From JAHWKS01 sp964458385 (GTDB taxonomy: Bacteria > Planctomycetota > Planctomycetia > Pirellulales > Pirellulaceae), in NCBI GenBank assembly GCA_964458385.1, contig CAYWIS010000016.1, positions 1 to 50,406 on the forward strand: a stretch of DNA of 50,406 nucleotides, written 5' to 3'. Position 1 is the stretch's first letter, and each line of letters starts with the position of its first letter. A program made the translations under genes and the position numbers. The notes below the pieces were generated by a model, which was not told the origin of the DNA, made no database searches, and saw nothing but the letters and a program-made list of their open reading frames with translations. This document shows positions 39,882-48,627 of this stretch, piece by piece.

Positions 39882-39911
39882 CCCTCGTCCCGCTGATGCC
39901 CGGGGCGAGGG
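39882..39911 (+). terminator. Hairpin between transporter and ceramidase-like genes
   Basis: CCCTCGTCCC (39882-39891) pairs with GGGGCGAGGG (39902-39911), with one G-U pair and a 10-base loop. It sits 41 bp after the transporter stop. No T tract follows, so partial termination is possible. Confidence 0.4.
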
Positions 39912-39955
39912 AGCGTTGCGGCCTTCCCGAAACTTCAACACGACAGGAGAACGCC

Positions 39956-41392
39956 ATGGCGTGGCGCTGCTGGTTGCTCGGGGGGATGATTCTCGTGGTC
40001 GCAACGGTGGGCGCCTTGCCCGCGGCGGCCCAAACCCTGCGCGTGGGATTCGGCGAAGTCGATATTACGCCCGAACTGCGCGACGACCGACCGGTGTGGA
40101 TTGCCGGGTATGGTCATGGTCGGCAGGCGACCGGCGTGCATGATCCGCTCTTTGCGCGGTGCCTTGTGCTGCACGACGGCCAGCGGAAGATAGCGCTGGT
40201 GTCGGTCGATCTGATTGGCTTGCAATACGCAGAAACGAAGCGGCTGCGCGCGGCGCTCGCAGATTATCATTACGTGCTTGTCTCTAGCACGCATAATCAC
40301 GAGGGTCCCGATGTGATTGGCATCTGGGGACGCACGGCCTTCGTGCGGGGCGTGGATGACGATTATTTGTCGCTCGTTGTGGAGCGTGCGGCCGAGGCGG
40401 TTCGGGCCGCCGAGCGGCAACTCGTCGAGGTGACTGCGGCGTATGGTACGGCCGAGGATGAGAAACTGCTGCGCGACAGCCGCCGTCCTTATGTCAAAGA
40501 CGGCGTGTTGCGGGTGCTGGTGTTTCGGCGTCCCGGTCAGGAGAAACCCGCGGGCCTGGCGGTGCAATGGAATTGCCATCCCGAAGCGCTGGACTCCAAG
40601 AACACGCTAATTACGGCCGACTTTCCCTGGGCCACGATCGCCGCTTTGAAAGCACGGTATGCGTGTCCCGTGGTGTACTTTACGGGGGCCGTGGGAGGAT
40701 TGATGGCGCCGCCGGGCGGGCAGTTCCAGAACGCCGCAGGTAAGACGCTTCACAGTGGCGAGTTCGAGTTCGCCCAGGTTTACGGAGAGCAGGTCGCGCG
40801 ACTTACCGAGCAGGCGATCGACCGAGCACAGCCGATCGACCTGACGCCGGTCACCGTATCGGCCAAAGCCATTGCTGTTCCCCTTCAAAACCCGATGTAC
40901 GGCGCTGCACGCTCCATCGGAGTTTTGAAGCGCGAAGCACGCCGGTGGACGGGCAATGCAGAAGAGCTTGGCGAATCGGTCGGCCTGCTTGACAAGACCG
41001 AGGGCCCCTTGGCCGTGGAAACCGAGGTTGCCTATCTTCGGCTGGGCGAGCTGCATGTGGCCGCCATTCCCGGTGAGATATACCCCGAGCTTGTCTACGG
41101 AAAGTTCGAAGATCCGGCCGATCCGCATGTTGACTTCCCCGACGCGCCCCTTGAGAAGTCCGTCGTTCAAATCTTGCCGGGCGATCGGTGGATGTTACTG
41201 GGGTTAGCGAACGACGAGATCGGTTACATCATCCCCAAGCGGCAATGGGACCAGGAGCCGCCTTTCGCCTATGGACGCAACAAGAGTCAGTACGGCGAGA
41301 TTAACAGTTGCGGTCCTGAGATTGCGCCGCTGGTGATGCAGGCGCTCGAAAACCGAGTGCGAGAAGTAACGCCGCTTGCCGGCGCCAATTAG
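39956..41392 (+). CDS. Secreted neutral/alkaline ceramidase-like hydrolase
   Basis: A 478-residue exported protein, with signal peptide to about 25 (AAAQ). ATG 39956 has AGGAGA six bases upstream. The N-terminus matches the neutral/alkaline non-lysosomal ceramidase superfamily: LRVGFGEVDITPE, a GYGHGRQATGVHDPLFAR segment and the metal-site STHNHEGPD, followed by QWNCHPEAL and DFPW. The HNH and CHPE patterns agree with the zinc ligands of bacterial ceramidase. It is shorter than true ceramidases (about 650-700 residues) and lacks their C-terminal part, as in many planctomycete homologues, so the substrate may be another amide or ester. Confidence 0.87.
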   Translation: MAWRCWLLGGMILVVATVGALPAAAQTLRVGFGEVDITPELRDDRPVWIAGYGHGRQATGVHDPLFARCLVLHDGQRKIALVSVDLIGLQYAETKRLRAALADYHYVLVSSTHNHEGPDVIGIWGRTAFVRGVDDDYLSLVVERAAEAVRAAERQLVEVTAAYGTAEDEKLLRDSRRPYVKDGVLRVLVFRRPGQEKPAGLAVQWNCHPEALDSKNTLITADFPWATIAALKARYACPVVYFTGAVGGLMAPPGGQFQNAAGKTLHSGEFEFAQVYGEQVARLTEQAIDRAQPIDLTPVTVSAKAIAVPLQNPMYGAARSIGVLKREARRWTGNAEELGESVGLLDKTEGPLAVETEVAYLRLGELHVAAIPGEIYPELVYGKFEDPADPHVDFPDAPLEKSVVQILPGDRWMLLGLANDEIGYIIPKRQWDQEPPFAYGRNKSQYGEINSCGPEIAPLVMQALENRVREVTPLAGAN

Positions 41393-41424
41393 ATTCGTTT
41401 AATCGGTTCGATTGCCGGGGCTCG

Positions 41425-42525
41425 CTACTGAACGGGCGGCAAGAGCTGGGGCAGATCGTCGGGCGTGGGAGCGTCGCCCCAATCGTCGCCTGCGACCGAA
41501 GCTGCGGTTTGCGGCAAGGGCGCCGCTGCATACGGTTCTGGCGCTTCGTTCGTGACGGGCGGCATGCGGTGCACCGTTTCTTGGACCACTTGGGTTGGCA
41601 AGTAGGGGACGGACGCGGCGGCCACCGTCGAGCTGGCCGGGGTAAGTTGCGCAAGCAATGCCGACGCAGGAGCTAACTTCGGATCGACGGCCAAGGCGCG
41701 GTGCAAGTGAGCAATGGCCTGCTCGTTCTCGCCGCGCTGATGCAGCAAATAGGCCAGATTGTAATTGCCCACCGCTTCCCCATGAACCGCCGTTAAGTGG
41801 CTGAGGGCCTCGTTGTGGCGTCCCATTTCCACCAGGACGGTCGCCAAGTTATTGCGGTACAGGGCGCTATCGGGCCGCAGCCGCACGGCGTACTCCAAGG
41901 TGTTGGCCGATTCCTCCCACCGTTCTTGCCGAGCGTAGCAAAGCCCCAGATCGTTGTAGGCCGCCGCTTCGCGCGGATGGGCGGCAATTGCTTGCCGGTA
42001 AATTTCGCCTGCCCGCTCCAAGTTACCGGCGCGGTCGTGCATCCGGGCGTAGTGCACCAAGTATTCGAGATCGTTGGGGGCTCCCTCCAGGGCTTTCCGG
42101 TATAGCTCGTCGGCCTTTTCGAAGTTGCCTTTGCTTTCGTGCAAACGCGCCGATGCAAAGTAAACGGTGGGGCCGGCCTCCTTGGGCGTATTGGAGAGGC
42201 TAAGAGGATCTTCGGCGGGGATAACTTTCGGCTCGAAGGTCAGGGCATCCTTCGTCTTGTCAACGGCCGAAGAGAATGCGCCGGTGATAGCCCCGGCGAC
42301 GGTTTTCCGCTGCCCTGCGGTCGCGGGAGGCTGATAGCTTGGCTGAGGGAACCGCTGATCGCCTTTGTATTCCGAGAGCCGACCGAGCGGCCCGCTCGAA
42401 TTGCTGGCCGACGCGGGAGGCGGCAATTCGAGGTCGTTAGCCCAGGGCGAGGGGATCGCGCAACCAGGAGCCGAAGCCGCTAACGATAAAAGTACGGCGC
42501 CAGTGATTCGCGTACGTCGCTTCAC
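41425..42525 (-). CDS. TPR-repeat lipoprotein
   Basis: A 366-residue protein starting with GTG 42525, preceded by GGAGGGGG. A signal segment ends in a lipobox-like SAPGC, with the lipidated Cys at about 22. After a disordered Pro/Ser linker, tetratricopeptide repeats cover about 120-300: ARLHESKGNFEKADELYRKALEGAPND, ARMHDRAGNLERAGEIYRQAIAAHPRE, CYARQERWEESANTLEYAVRLRPDS and HQRGENEQAIAHLHRALAVDPKLA. The C-terminus is Ala/Pro-rich and acidic. A role as an envelope scaffold is inferred. It ends convergent with the ceramidase-like gene. Confidence 0.88.
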   Translation of the reverse strand: MKRRTRITGAVLLSLAASAPGCAIPSPWANDLELPPPASASNSSGPLGRLSEYKGDQRFPQPSYQPPATAGQRKTVAGAITGAFSSAVDKTKDALTFEPKVIPAEDPLSLSNTPKEAGPTVYFASARLHESKGNFEKADELYRKALEGAPNDLEYLVHYARMHDRAGNLERAGEIYRQAIAAHPREAAAYNDLGLCYARQERWEESANTLEYAVRLRPDSALYRNNLATVLVEMGRHNEALSHLTAVHGEAVGNYNLAYLLHQRGENEQAIAHLHRALAVDPKLAPASALLAQLTPASSTVAAASVPYLPTQVVQETVHRMPPVTNEAPEPYAAAPLPQTAASVAGDDWGDAPTPDDLPQLLPPVQ

Positions 42526-43145
42526 GCTACCCCCTCCGTGTGGTAGATGTCGCTCTACGGAACCCGACCGGCAGGGACGGGGTCCGAGTTAATTCATCGG
42601 ACAGCGGCACAGGTCGGATTGAGGCTCGATCGACGCCACGGCACAGTTTATCGCCTTTGTGCAGAGGTTGGTTCAAACGCCGCGAACCCGATTCGGCCCC
42701 AGTGCCGCAATTCAGCACTCCAACATTTGCCGTTGGTTATCTCCGGCGATTGCCGGACGAATCGTGGAGCTCCTTAATAAATAGGTAGGCGGAATCTTGG
42801 CAAGAGCCGCTTTTGGCGGGAGCAACATGGCTGCCCTTCCTTTGGGGAGGAAAGCGGTGTTCGTACCAAGGGAAGTGTCGCACGAAGTGCGTTTGGCGCT
42901 TGACCGCAGCGTGGCGGAAAGCAGCCGTTAGCAAAATGGCATCAAGTTTGCGCGCCTACGGGACTGGGGGGATCCTGAACGTCGGACCATATTGATCGTG
43001 GACTACCACGACTTGGCGGCGCAACAAAAAACCGGGGGCGAGCGACTCTCCCTTTTGACCACCGCGGCAACGCCTTGGCGACTTAGGAGATACGCTCGCC
43101 CCCGGACAGTGTTTTACACAGCGCGGAAACCGCCCATGGCGGCGC
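42526..43145. other. 620-bp intergenic region with one strong terminator
   Basis: Nothing with coding character is found between the TPR lipoprotein gene and ppdK. Several small frames on both strands overlap one another and show no family resemblance. A short ORF at 42827-42931 with a GGGAG upstream is possible but unsupported. The right end holds the large ppdK terminator. A small hairpin, CGCAC-GAA-GTGCG, lies near 42878. Confidence 0.5.
43032..43105 (-). terminator. Large terminator of ppdK with a 48-base apical region
   Basis: On the minus strand a 13-bp perfect stem, CCGGGGGCGAGCG with CGCTCGCCCCCGG (43105-43093 and 43044-43032), is followed at once by TTTTTT (43031-43026). The stem probably continues through TCTCC/GGAGA. 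The 48 bases between the arms can fold further, for example CGCC-AA-GGCG. Position, 40 bp after the ppdK stop, and the T tract support intrinsic termination. Confidence 0.75.
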
Positions 43146-45887
43146 TTAGGCGCCTTCGATAGCGGCTTGTGCGGCTGCCAGACGTGCGATCGGCACGCGG
43201 TACGGCGAGCAGCTAACGTAGTTCATGCCGGCGCGAACGCAGAACTTGACGCTCTTGGCTTCGCCGCCGTGCTCGCCGCAAATACCGATCTTCAGGTCGG
43301 GATTGGTTTTGCGGCCGCGCTCGATGCCCCACTGGACCAACTTGCCTACGCCGGCTTGATCGAGCGATTGGAACGGATCGTCCTTGAAGATGCCCGCCTT
43401 CTTCTCGTCCACATAATCGGGGAGGAAGCGGCCAGCGTCGTCGCGCGACAGGCCCATGGTCATCTGGGTCAGGTCGTTGGTGCCGAAGCTGAAGAACTCG
43501 GCCACTTCGGCAATTTCGTCCGCCAGGATGGCCGCCCGCGGCACCTCGATCATGGTGCCCACCAGGTAGTTCACCTTGACGCCGGCCTGCTTGATGATGG
43601 AGTCGGCCAGCTTCCGCGTGCGATCCGCCAAGATGGCCAACTCTTTCTTGTCCATCACAAGCGGGATCATGATCTCGGGAAGCACCTTCATCCCTTCCTT
43701 CTTGCACATGACCGCGGCTTCAATGATCGCTCGGACTTGCATGTCAAGAATTTCGGGATACGTAATGCACAACCGGCAACCCCGGTGGCCGAGCATGGGG
43801 TTATGCTCGTGCAGTTGCTCAACGCGGTGTTTGACCTTCTCAAACGGAACGCCAATCCGCTTGGCCAATTCGCGCTGCTTCGATTCCTCGTGCGGCACAA
43901 ACTCATGCAGCGGCGGGTCGATCAGGCGGATCGTCACCGGGTAGCCGTTCATGGCTTTGAAGATGCCGTAGAAATCGTCGCGCTGGAACGGCAGCAACTT
44001 GGCCAGGGCGGCCTGACGCGCCTCGACCGTTTCGGCCACGATCATCTCTTGGATGGCCTGCCGGCGTTCTTCGGTGTCGAAGAACATGTGCTCGGTGCGG
44101 CACAAACCGATGCCTTCGGCGCCCATGCGAATGGCGTTCTCGGCGTCGTAGGGGGTGTCGGCGTTCGTGCGTACGTTGATAGTGCGGATCTGATCCACGT
44201 ACTTCATGATCGTGTGGTACGCCTCGGGCAGCTCGGGTTTGACTAGCGGAAGCTCGCCCATGTACACCTTGCCAGAGCTGCCGTCCAAGGTGACGTAGTC
44301 GCCTTGCTTGACGACCTTACCGCCGACGGTGAATTGCTTCTTGTTGTAGTCGATCTGAATCGCCTCGCAGCCGACGATACAGCACTTGCCCCAGCCACGC
44401 GCGACCACCGCCGCGTGGCTCGTCTTGCCGCCGGTGGCGGTCAAGATGCCTTGCGCGGCGTGCATGCCGCCCACGTCTTCGGGGCTGGTTTCTTTGCGGA
44501 CCAGAATCACTTTCTTGCCCGATTGGGCCATGGCCTCGGCTTCTTCCGCGGTGAACACCACCTGGCCCGATGCGGCGCCGGGCACGGCGTCGATGCCCGT
44601 GGCGAGCAAGGCCTCTTCCAACTTCTTCTTGTCGATCGAGGGGTCGATGACCGGATAGAAGAGCCGCTCGATGTCTTCGGGCGTAATGCGCTGAACGGCC
44701 TCTTCTTTGGTGATGAGCCGCTCTTTGACCATGTCGGCGGCAATGCGGAACGCCGCTTGCGGCGAACGCTTGCCGGTACGGCACTGGAGCATGTAGAGCT
44801 TTTCGTCCTCGATGGTGAACTCGAGGTCCTGCATGTCCTTGTAGTGCCGCTCCAGGATCTTGCGGACTTCGTAAAGCTGCTTGTTGGCCTTGGGCATCAA
44901 CTTTTCCAGCTCAGACAACTTGATGGGCGTGCGGATGCCCGCCACCACGTCCTCGCCTTGAGCGTTGATGAGCAAGTCGCCGTAGAAGACGTTCTCGCCG
45001 GTGTTCGGATCGCGCGTGAAGCACACGCCGGTGCCCGAGTTCTCGCCCTTATTGCCGAACACCATCTGGCAAATGTTGACCGCGGTGCCGTTCAGGCCGG
45101 TGATCTTCTCGACGCGGCGGTACGTGACGGCTTTCTCGGCCATCCACGAACCGAACACCGCTCCAATAGCGCCCCAGAGCTGCGCTTTCGGGTCTTGTGG
45201 GAAGGGCTTGCCGGTCTTTTCCTTGAAGAACGCCTTGAATTGTTCGCACAGCTCTTTGAGCGACTCGGCAGGGATGTCGGTGTCGTTCTTCACGCCCAGC
45301 CGCTGCTTGAGGTCGTGCAGCATGGCCTCCATCTCTTCTTTGGAGAGGCCAATCACGACCGTCGAGTACATCTGGATGAAGCGGCGATAGGCGTCGTAGG
45401 CGAAACGGGGGTTGTTGGTTTTCGCCGCCAGACCTTCGACCGACTCGTCGTTCAGACCGAGGTTGAGCACCGTTTCCATCATGCCGGGCATGGACCGCGC
45501 GGCGCCCGAACGCACCGACACCAGCAACGGATCCTTGGGATCGCCCAGCTTCTTGCCGGTCACCTTCTCCAACTTGGCCAAGGCCTTGTCGACCTGCTCT
45601 TCCAGACCGCTGGGGAACTTACGGCCCAGTTCATAGTACTCGGCGCAGGCTTCGGTGGTGATGGTGAAGCCAGCCGGCACGGGAAGGCCGATGTTGGTCA
45701 TTTCCGCCAGACCGGCGCCCTTGCCTCCCAGGAGTTCTCTTTGATGCCCCTTCCCCTCGGCTTTGCCAGCGCCGAAAAAGTAGACATACTTCTTCGGGGC
45801 GCCTTCTTTGCCCTTGGGCGCCTTGACCGTCGCCGTGGATTTGGAGGAGGTGGTCGTTTTGGACTTGGTCGGACGACTCTTGGCCAT
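43146..45887 (-). CDS. ppdK: Pyruvate, phosphate dikinase
   Basis: A 913-residue cytoplasmic enzyme that interconverts pyruvate, ATP and phosphate with phosphoenolpyruvate, AMP and pyrophosphate. The N-terminal ATP-binding domain begins with YFFGAGKAEGKGHQRELLGGKGAGLAEM. The swivelling phosphohistidine domain carries the catalytic His in GGKTSHAAVVARGWGKC. The C-terminal PEP-binding barrel has GIGLCRTEHMF, the GHRGCRL segment and SFGTNDLTQ, with a catalytic Cys area near CGEHGG. Typical length is 870-890; the extra length is a Lys/Ser/Thr-rich N-terminal tail (residues 1-30), probably disordered. It has its own promoter and terminator. Confidence 0.97.
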   Translation of the reverse strand: MAKSRPTKSKTTTSSKSTATVKAPKGKEGAPKKYVYFFGAGKAEGKGHQRELLGGKGAGLAEMTNIGLPVPAGFTITTEACAEYYELGRKFPSGLEEQVDKALAKLEKVTGKKLGDPKDPLLVSVRSGAARSMPGMMETVLNLGLNDESVEGLAAKTNNPRFAYDAYRRFIQMYSTVVIGLSKEEMEAMLHDLKQRLGVKNDTDIPAESLKELCEQFKAFFKEKTGKPFPQDPKAQLWGAIGAVFGSWMAEKAVTYRRVEKITGLNGTAVNICQMVFGNKGENSGTGVCFTRDPNTGENVFYGDLLINAQGEDVVAGIRTPIKLSELEKLMPKANKQLYEVRKILERHYKDMQDLEFTIEDEKLYMLQCRTGKRSPQAAFRIAADMVKERLITKEEAVQRITPEDIERLFYPVIDPSIDKKKLEEALLATGIDAVPGAASGQVVFTAEEAEAMAQSGKKVILVRKETSPEDVGGMHAAQGILTATGGKTSHAAVVARGWGKCCIVGCEAIQIDYNKKQFTVGGKVVKQGDYVTLDGSSGKVYMGELPLVKPELPEAYHTIMKYVDQIRTINVRTNADTPYDAENAIRMGAEGIGLCRTEHMFFDTEERRQAIQEMIVAETVEARQAALAKLLPFQRDDFYGIFKAMNGYPVTIRLIDPPLHEFVPHEESKQRELAKRIGVPFEKVKHRVEQLHEHNPMLGHRGCRLCITYPEILDMQVRAIIEAAVMCKKEGMKVLPEIMIPLVMDKKELAILADRTRKLADSIIKQAGVKVNYLVGTMIEVPRAAILADEIAEVAEFFSFGTNDLTQMTMGLSRDDAGRFLPDYVDEKKAGIFKDDPFQSLDQAGVGKLVQWGIERGRKTNPDLKIGICGEHGGEAKSVKFCVRAGMNYVSCSPYRVPIARLAAAQAAIEGA

Positions 45888-45935
45888 AAGACAATCCTAA
45901 TGGGTTGATTTTACAGGGGGGTCGAATGGTTTTGG

Positions 45936-45964
45936 AGTTTATCAGGCCTAGGAAAAACCGTCAA
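45936..45964 (-). promoter_or_regulatory. Predicted ppdK promoter
   Basis: On the minus strand TTGACG (45964-45959) and TAAACT (45941-45936) are 17 bp apart. The start point would be near 45929, giving a leader of about 42 bases before the ppdK ATG at 45887, which has AGGA eight bases upstream. Confidence 0.5.
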
Positions 45965-46042
45965 TGAAGGGACGGTTGGGGCAAGGACGACGCTGCGTCG
46001 GCAAGCAGGTATGCTTCAGGAACAGATAACAACGAACAAAAA

Positions 46043-46693
46043 ATGAATGAGGAAAGGGAGTCAGAGCCGAGCGACGGCGCGGCGCCGATCGACATTTTTC
46101 GGGCCGGCGTCGTCGTCGAAGCGGGGCTAGCGCTCGTCGCCGCCTTTTTGGGCTGGATGGTGGGCTTCAATCCAACGGCGACCATCGAACTCACCCGCGA
46201 GGCGATTCCGGAACACTTGCGAGCGGTAGGGTGGGGCGTCGTCGCTACGCTTCCCCTGGCGGCTGCCATGTGGCTGTTGGAGCGATATCCCCTGGGGCCG
46301 GTCCGGGGCCTAAGGCGGCTCGTTGATGAGCAAGTGCGCCCGCTGTTCGCTTCGCTCACGGTGGAGCAGATGGCTTTGCTGTCGCTTGCCGCGGGGATGG
46401 GCGAAGAGACGCTCTTTCGCGGCTTGCTGCAAGCGGGGCTGGCCGAATGGATCGGCCCGCCGCAAGGTGTTTGGATCGCGTTGGTCGTGGCGTCGATCGC
46501 GTTTGGACTTTGTCACTATCTGTCGACGACCTATTTCGTACTAACGCTTTTGATTGGCGTTTATCTAGGCTGGTTGTTTTTATGGACAGGCAACTTATTG
46601 GCGCCCCTGGTCACGCACGCCCTGTACGACTTTTTGGCGCTGGTCTATTTGCTGCGCTGGCGGCGTGACGAAGAAGCTCCCGCCGAAGAATGA
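46043..46693 (+). CDS. CPBP-family intramembrane metalloprotease
   Basis: A 216-residue membrane protein with about six hydrophobic segments. It has the CPBP (Abi/CaaX-protease) motifs: EE-x3-R at E121, E122 and R126 in GMGEETLFRG; FGLCH with His158; and a third His in LVTHALYD (His192). Bacterial members are linked to bacteriocin immunity and membrane-protein processing; CaaX processing is not expected in bacteria. The N-terminal 15 residues are acidic and hydrophilic. No ribosome site precedes ATG 46043, so the start is less certain. It is divergent from ppdK. Confidence 0.9.
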   Translation: MNEERESEPSDGAAPIDIFRAGVVVEAGLALVAAFLGWMVGFNPTATIELTREAIPEHLRAVGWGVVATLPLAAAMWLLERYPLGPVRGLRRLVDEQVRPLFASLTVEQMALLSLAAGMGEETLFRGLLQAGLAEWIGPPQGVWIALVVASIAFGLCHYLSTTYFVLTLLIGVYLGWLFLWTGNLLAPLVTHALYDFLALVYLLRWRRDEEAPAEE

Positions 46694-47055
46694 CGGATCT
46701 CTTCGGCTCATGAGAAGCCCGTTACGGACCACCGGTGCGGTCGTCCAAGGCGACGAGCTTGGGCGGCTCGGTAAGTCGCACCCGCCGAAGGAAATGAACT
46801 ACGGGCGACCTTCGCCTCGCTCGAAGATTGGCCTGTAGGCGGGCGATAGTCAAACCCCAAGAGCCATGCTCTTTGGCGATTCTTCCAGAACGCCAAGTTG
46901 TCGTAAGTGTTAATCCTGAAAGCACTTGCGATCTGTTGTGCGACTTTCTCACGCTAGGCGAATGATGCTGCCGACTGCGGCGTTGGGTGTGGCGCGCCCT
47001 TTGCAGCCGATTCGGTCAGGAAAATCCCCGATTCCTTAATCGAAGGAGACAACCG
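46694..47055. other. Gene-free region before the Cys-rich protein
   Basis: 362 bp between the CPBP and Cys-rich genes. A minus-strand open frame at 46722-46952 has no family resemblance and no ribosome site. No RNA gene or strong terminator is seen. Confidence 0.45.
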
Positions 47056-47289
47056 ATGGGTAGGTGTGAAGTTTGCGGCAACGAGTATGACAAAGCCTTT
47101 ACGGTTACCATGGGCGGCGAATCGCATGTCTTTGACTCGTTCGAGTGCGCTATCCACGCGCTGGCGCCGGTCTGCGTTCACTGTGGCTGTAAGGTAGTGG
47201 GGCACGGAATCGAACACGATGGCGACATCTTCTGCTGTGCCCATTGCGCCGAACACGCGGGCGTTAGCGGCGCCGTGGACCGTGTCTAG
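47056..47289 (+). CDS. Cys-rich metal-binding protein (metallothionein-like, TRASH-type)
   Basis: A 77-residue protein; ATG 47056 has AAGGAG seven bases upstream. Cysteines are arranged CEVCG near the start, then DSFECAIHAL, CVHCGC and FCCAHCAEH. This is the pattern of small zinc-ribbon/TRASH-like proteins often annotated as prokaryotic metallothionein. The GGESHVFDSFECAIHALAP segment is strongly typical of them. It probably binds zinc or another thiophilic metal as a cytoplasmic store, sensor or chaperone. It stands alone, with no metal transporter beside it. Confidence 0.87.
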   Translation: MGRCEVCGNEYDKAFTVTMGGESHVFDSFECAIHALAPVCVHCGCKVVGHGIEHDGDIFCCAHCAEHAGVSGAVDRV

Positions 47290-47667
47290 CGTGTACGGCT
47301 CTGTGCGAATATCCAGGTATCAAAGGTCTTCCGAACCGTGGTGCGTCTGCCCGCGGTTCTGACTGTTAGAGACGCGCCCAAGCCCATACGCCGGCCTCGT
47401 TCCCCTGATGCGGTGTAGGGACATGTTTGCGTCCATCAACGCAGTGAGTGGATTTCTCTCGGCGCGAGACGCTCAGAATCACTCGTGTCTTTCACGCAAC
47501 GCGAGTTGCTCCGCTCTTGCAGAGCGTCACTTCCGCCGAGCAATCATCAAGATTCTGCAGCGGGTCAGGAAGAAAGACGTGGCGTCTTGAAAACGGAGAG
47601 CTGGCGGCGAACCTTCGCTCGCCGCCGTGGCCTTTTTGCTGGATGCGTCGGTTGCGAATGGCCGTGG
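47290..47667. other. Gene-free region with hairpins
   Basis: 378 bp between the Cys-rich and SPFH genes, which converge. A frame on the plus strand at 47448-47900 runs into the SPFH gene and is rejected. Hairpins: CGCTC/GAGCG at 47512-47526, and the terminator at 47603-47637. Nothing else is recognised. Confidence 0.5.
47603..47637 (+). terminator. Hairpin and T5 tract between convergent genes
   Basis: GGCGGCGA (47603-47610) pairs with TCGCCGCC (47619-47626). After GTGGCC comes TTTTT (47633-47637) on the plus strand. It could end the Cys-rich gene's transcript, though 315 bp away, and block read-through from the convergent SPFH gene. Confidence 0.45.
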
Positions 47668-48564
47668 TTATTGTAGGGTCGCCACAACGGGCGCCTCGCC
47701 GCCGGCGATTTGATACTGAATGTTGGCCTCGCGGGGAACGATTTCCACCGCGGCGTGCGAGGCCAGCAGCTTCTCGGTTTCCAAAACCTCCATCACGGCT
47801 TGGAGAATCTCTGGGTCTTTCTGGCCAATTTCGTTCAGCGCGCGGCCGACGATGGCGGGACGCATCGCCTTGGCTTCGGCCATTCTCTGCGACACCTTAA
47901 ACGCCGTCTCGCTGCGGATCAGGCCGACACGGTTTTCGCCGTCCTGTTTCATGGCGCTGGTGACTTGCACCAGACGCTTTACCACCTTGTCGGTGATGTT
48001 GCGGACCATTTGTTCATCGGTGAAAAACACCTTGCGAATATAAACCGACCCCAAACGATAACCCCACTTCTCCGAAAGCGGCGATACGGCGGCCCGCACG
48101 GTACGGCTAAGCGAGTGCCGGTCTTCCAGCATCTTTTCCATTTCCAGGTTGCTTAACGTCGAGATGGTGGAGCTGGCCACGTTCGCCTCGAGCGAGCCTT
48201 CGGGGTTGGCGTTGACGAACAAGTACGCAACCGGGTCGGTCACTTGCATCTCGTACCAGATGCCTACGCCCATCGGCGTGCCCTCTTCCGAGTTGACCAT
48301 CAGGCCGCGCAGGTAGTGTTGCCGCAGCGCGGTGCTGACCACATGGCGTTTGCCAAAGAGCGGAATCAACAGCGCTTGGGGCCCGAATTCGAGAATGGGG
48401 AACCGCAAGCCCGGCTCGTCGATTACCCCGATGACGCGGCCAAAAAGGGTAAACACTTGTGCTTGGCACTCTTGGACGATCGTGTACAGGCCAAACCCGC
48501 GCGCCACCGCCATCAACATGGGGATGATCGACAGTCCGGCGACGAAAGCAAAGATCTCAAGCAC
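47668..48564 (-). CDS. SPFH/band-7 domain membrane protein (second of a pair)
   Basis: A 298-residue protein with one N-terminal hydrophobic segment (about 4-26). An SPFH (stomatin/prohibitin/flotillin/HflK-C) domain follows: EPGLRFPILEFGPQALLIPLFGKRHVV, the middle VNSEEGTPMGVGIWYEMQVTDPVAYLF, and a helical C-terminus (AEAKAMRPAIVGRALNEIGQKDPEILQAVMEVLE). Such proteins form large oligomeric rings or cages in the membrane and scaffold proteases or lipid domains. It lies 63 bp after a second SPFH gene; two-subunit assemblies such as HflK/HflC are organised this way. The sequence resembles neither HflK nor HflC closely. Confidence 0.9.
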   Translation of the reverse strand: MLEIFAFVAGLSIIPMLMAVARGFGLYTIVQECQAQVFTLFGRVIGVIDEPGLRFPILEFGPQALLIPLFGKRHVVSTALRQHYLRGLMVNSEEGTPMGVGIWYEMQVTDPVAYLFVNANPEGSLEANVASSTISTLSNLEMEKMLEDRHSLSRTVRAAVSPLSEKWGYRLGSVYIRKVFFTDEQMVRNITDKVVKRLVQVTSAMKQDGENRVGLIRSETAFKVSQRMAEAKAMRPAIVGRALNEIGQKDPEILQAVMEVLETEKLLASHAAVEIVPREANIQYQIAGGEAPVVATLQ

Positions 48565-48627
48565 AGGACCAATCCGGGATACGAAGGCAGGGTGGTTATC
48601 AGAGGAAATATTTCGTTTCGATGCGCG

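Noticed and set aside
42660..42690. tRNA T-loop-like sequence GGTTCAAAC
   Set aside because: No acceptor, D or anticodon stems can be drawn around it.
42540..42788. Small frames in the spacer upstream of ppdK as genes
   Set aside because: Two frames overlap on the same strand with different readings, neither with a ribosome site or domain.
44304..45908. Plus-strand frame of 534 residues opposite ppdK
   Set aside because: The same antisense effect; ppdK is certain and the shadow has no recognisable domain.
47448..47900. Plus-strand frame of 150 residues
   Set aside because: It crosses a terminator and enters the SPFH gene in antisense; Arg/Ser-rich composition is typical of a shadow frame.
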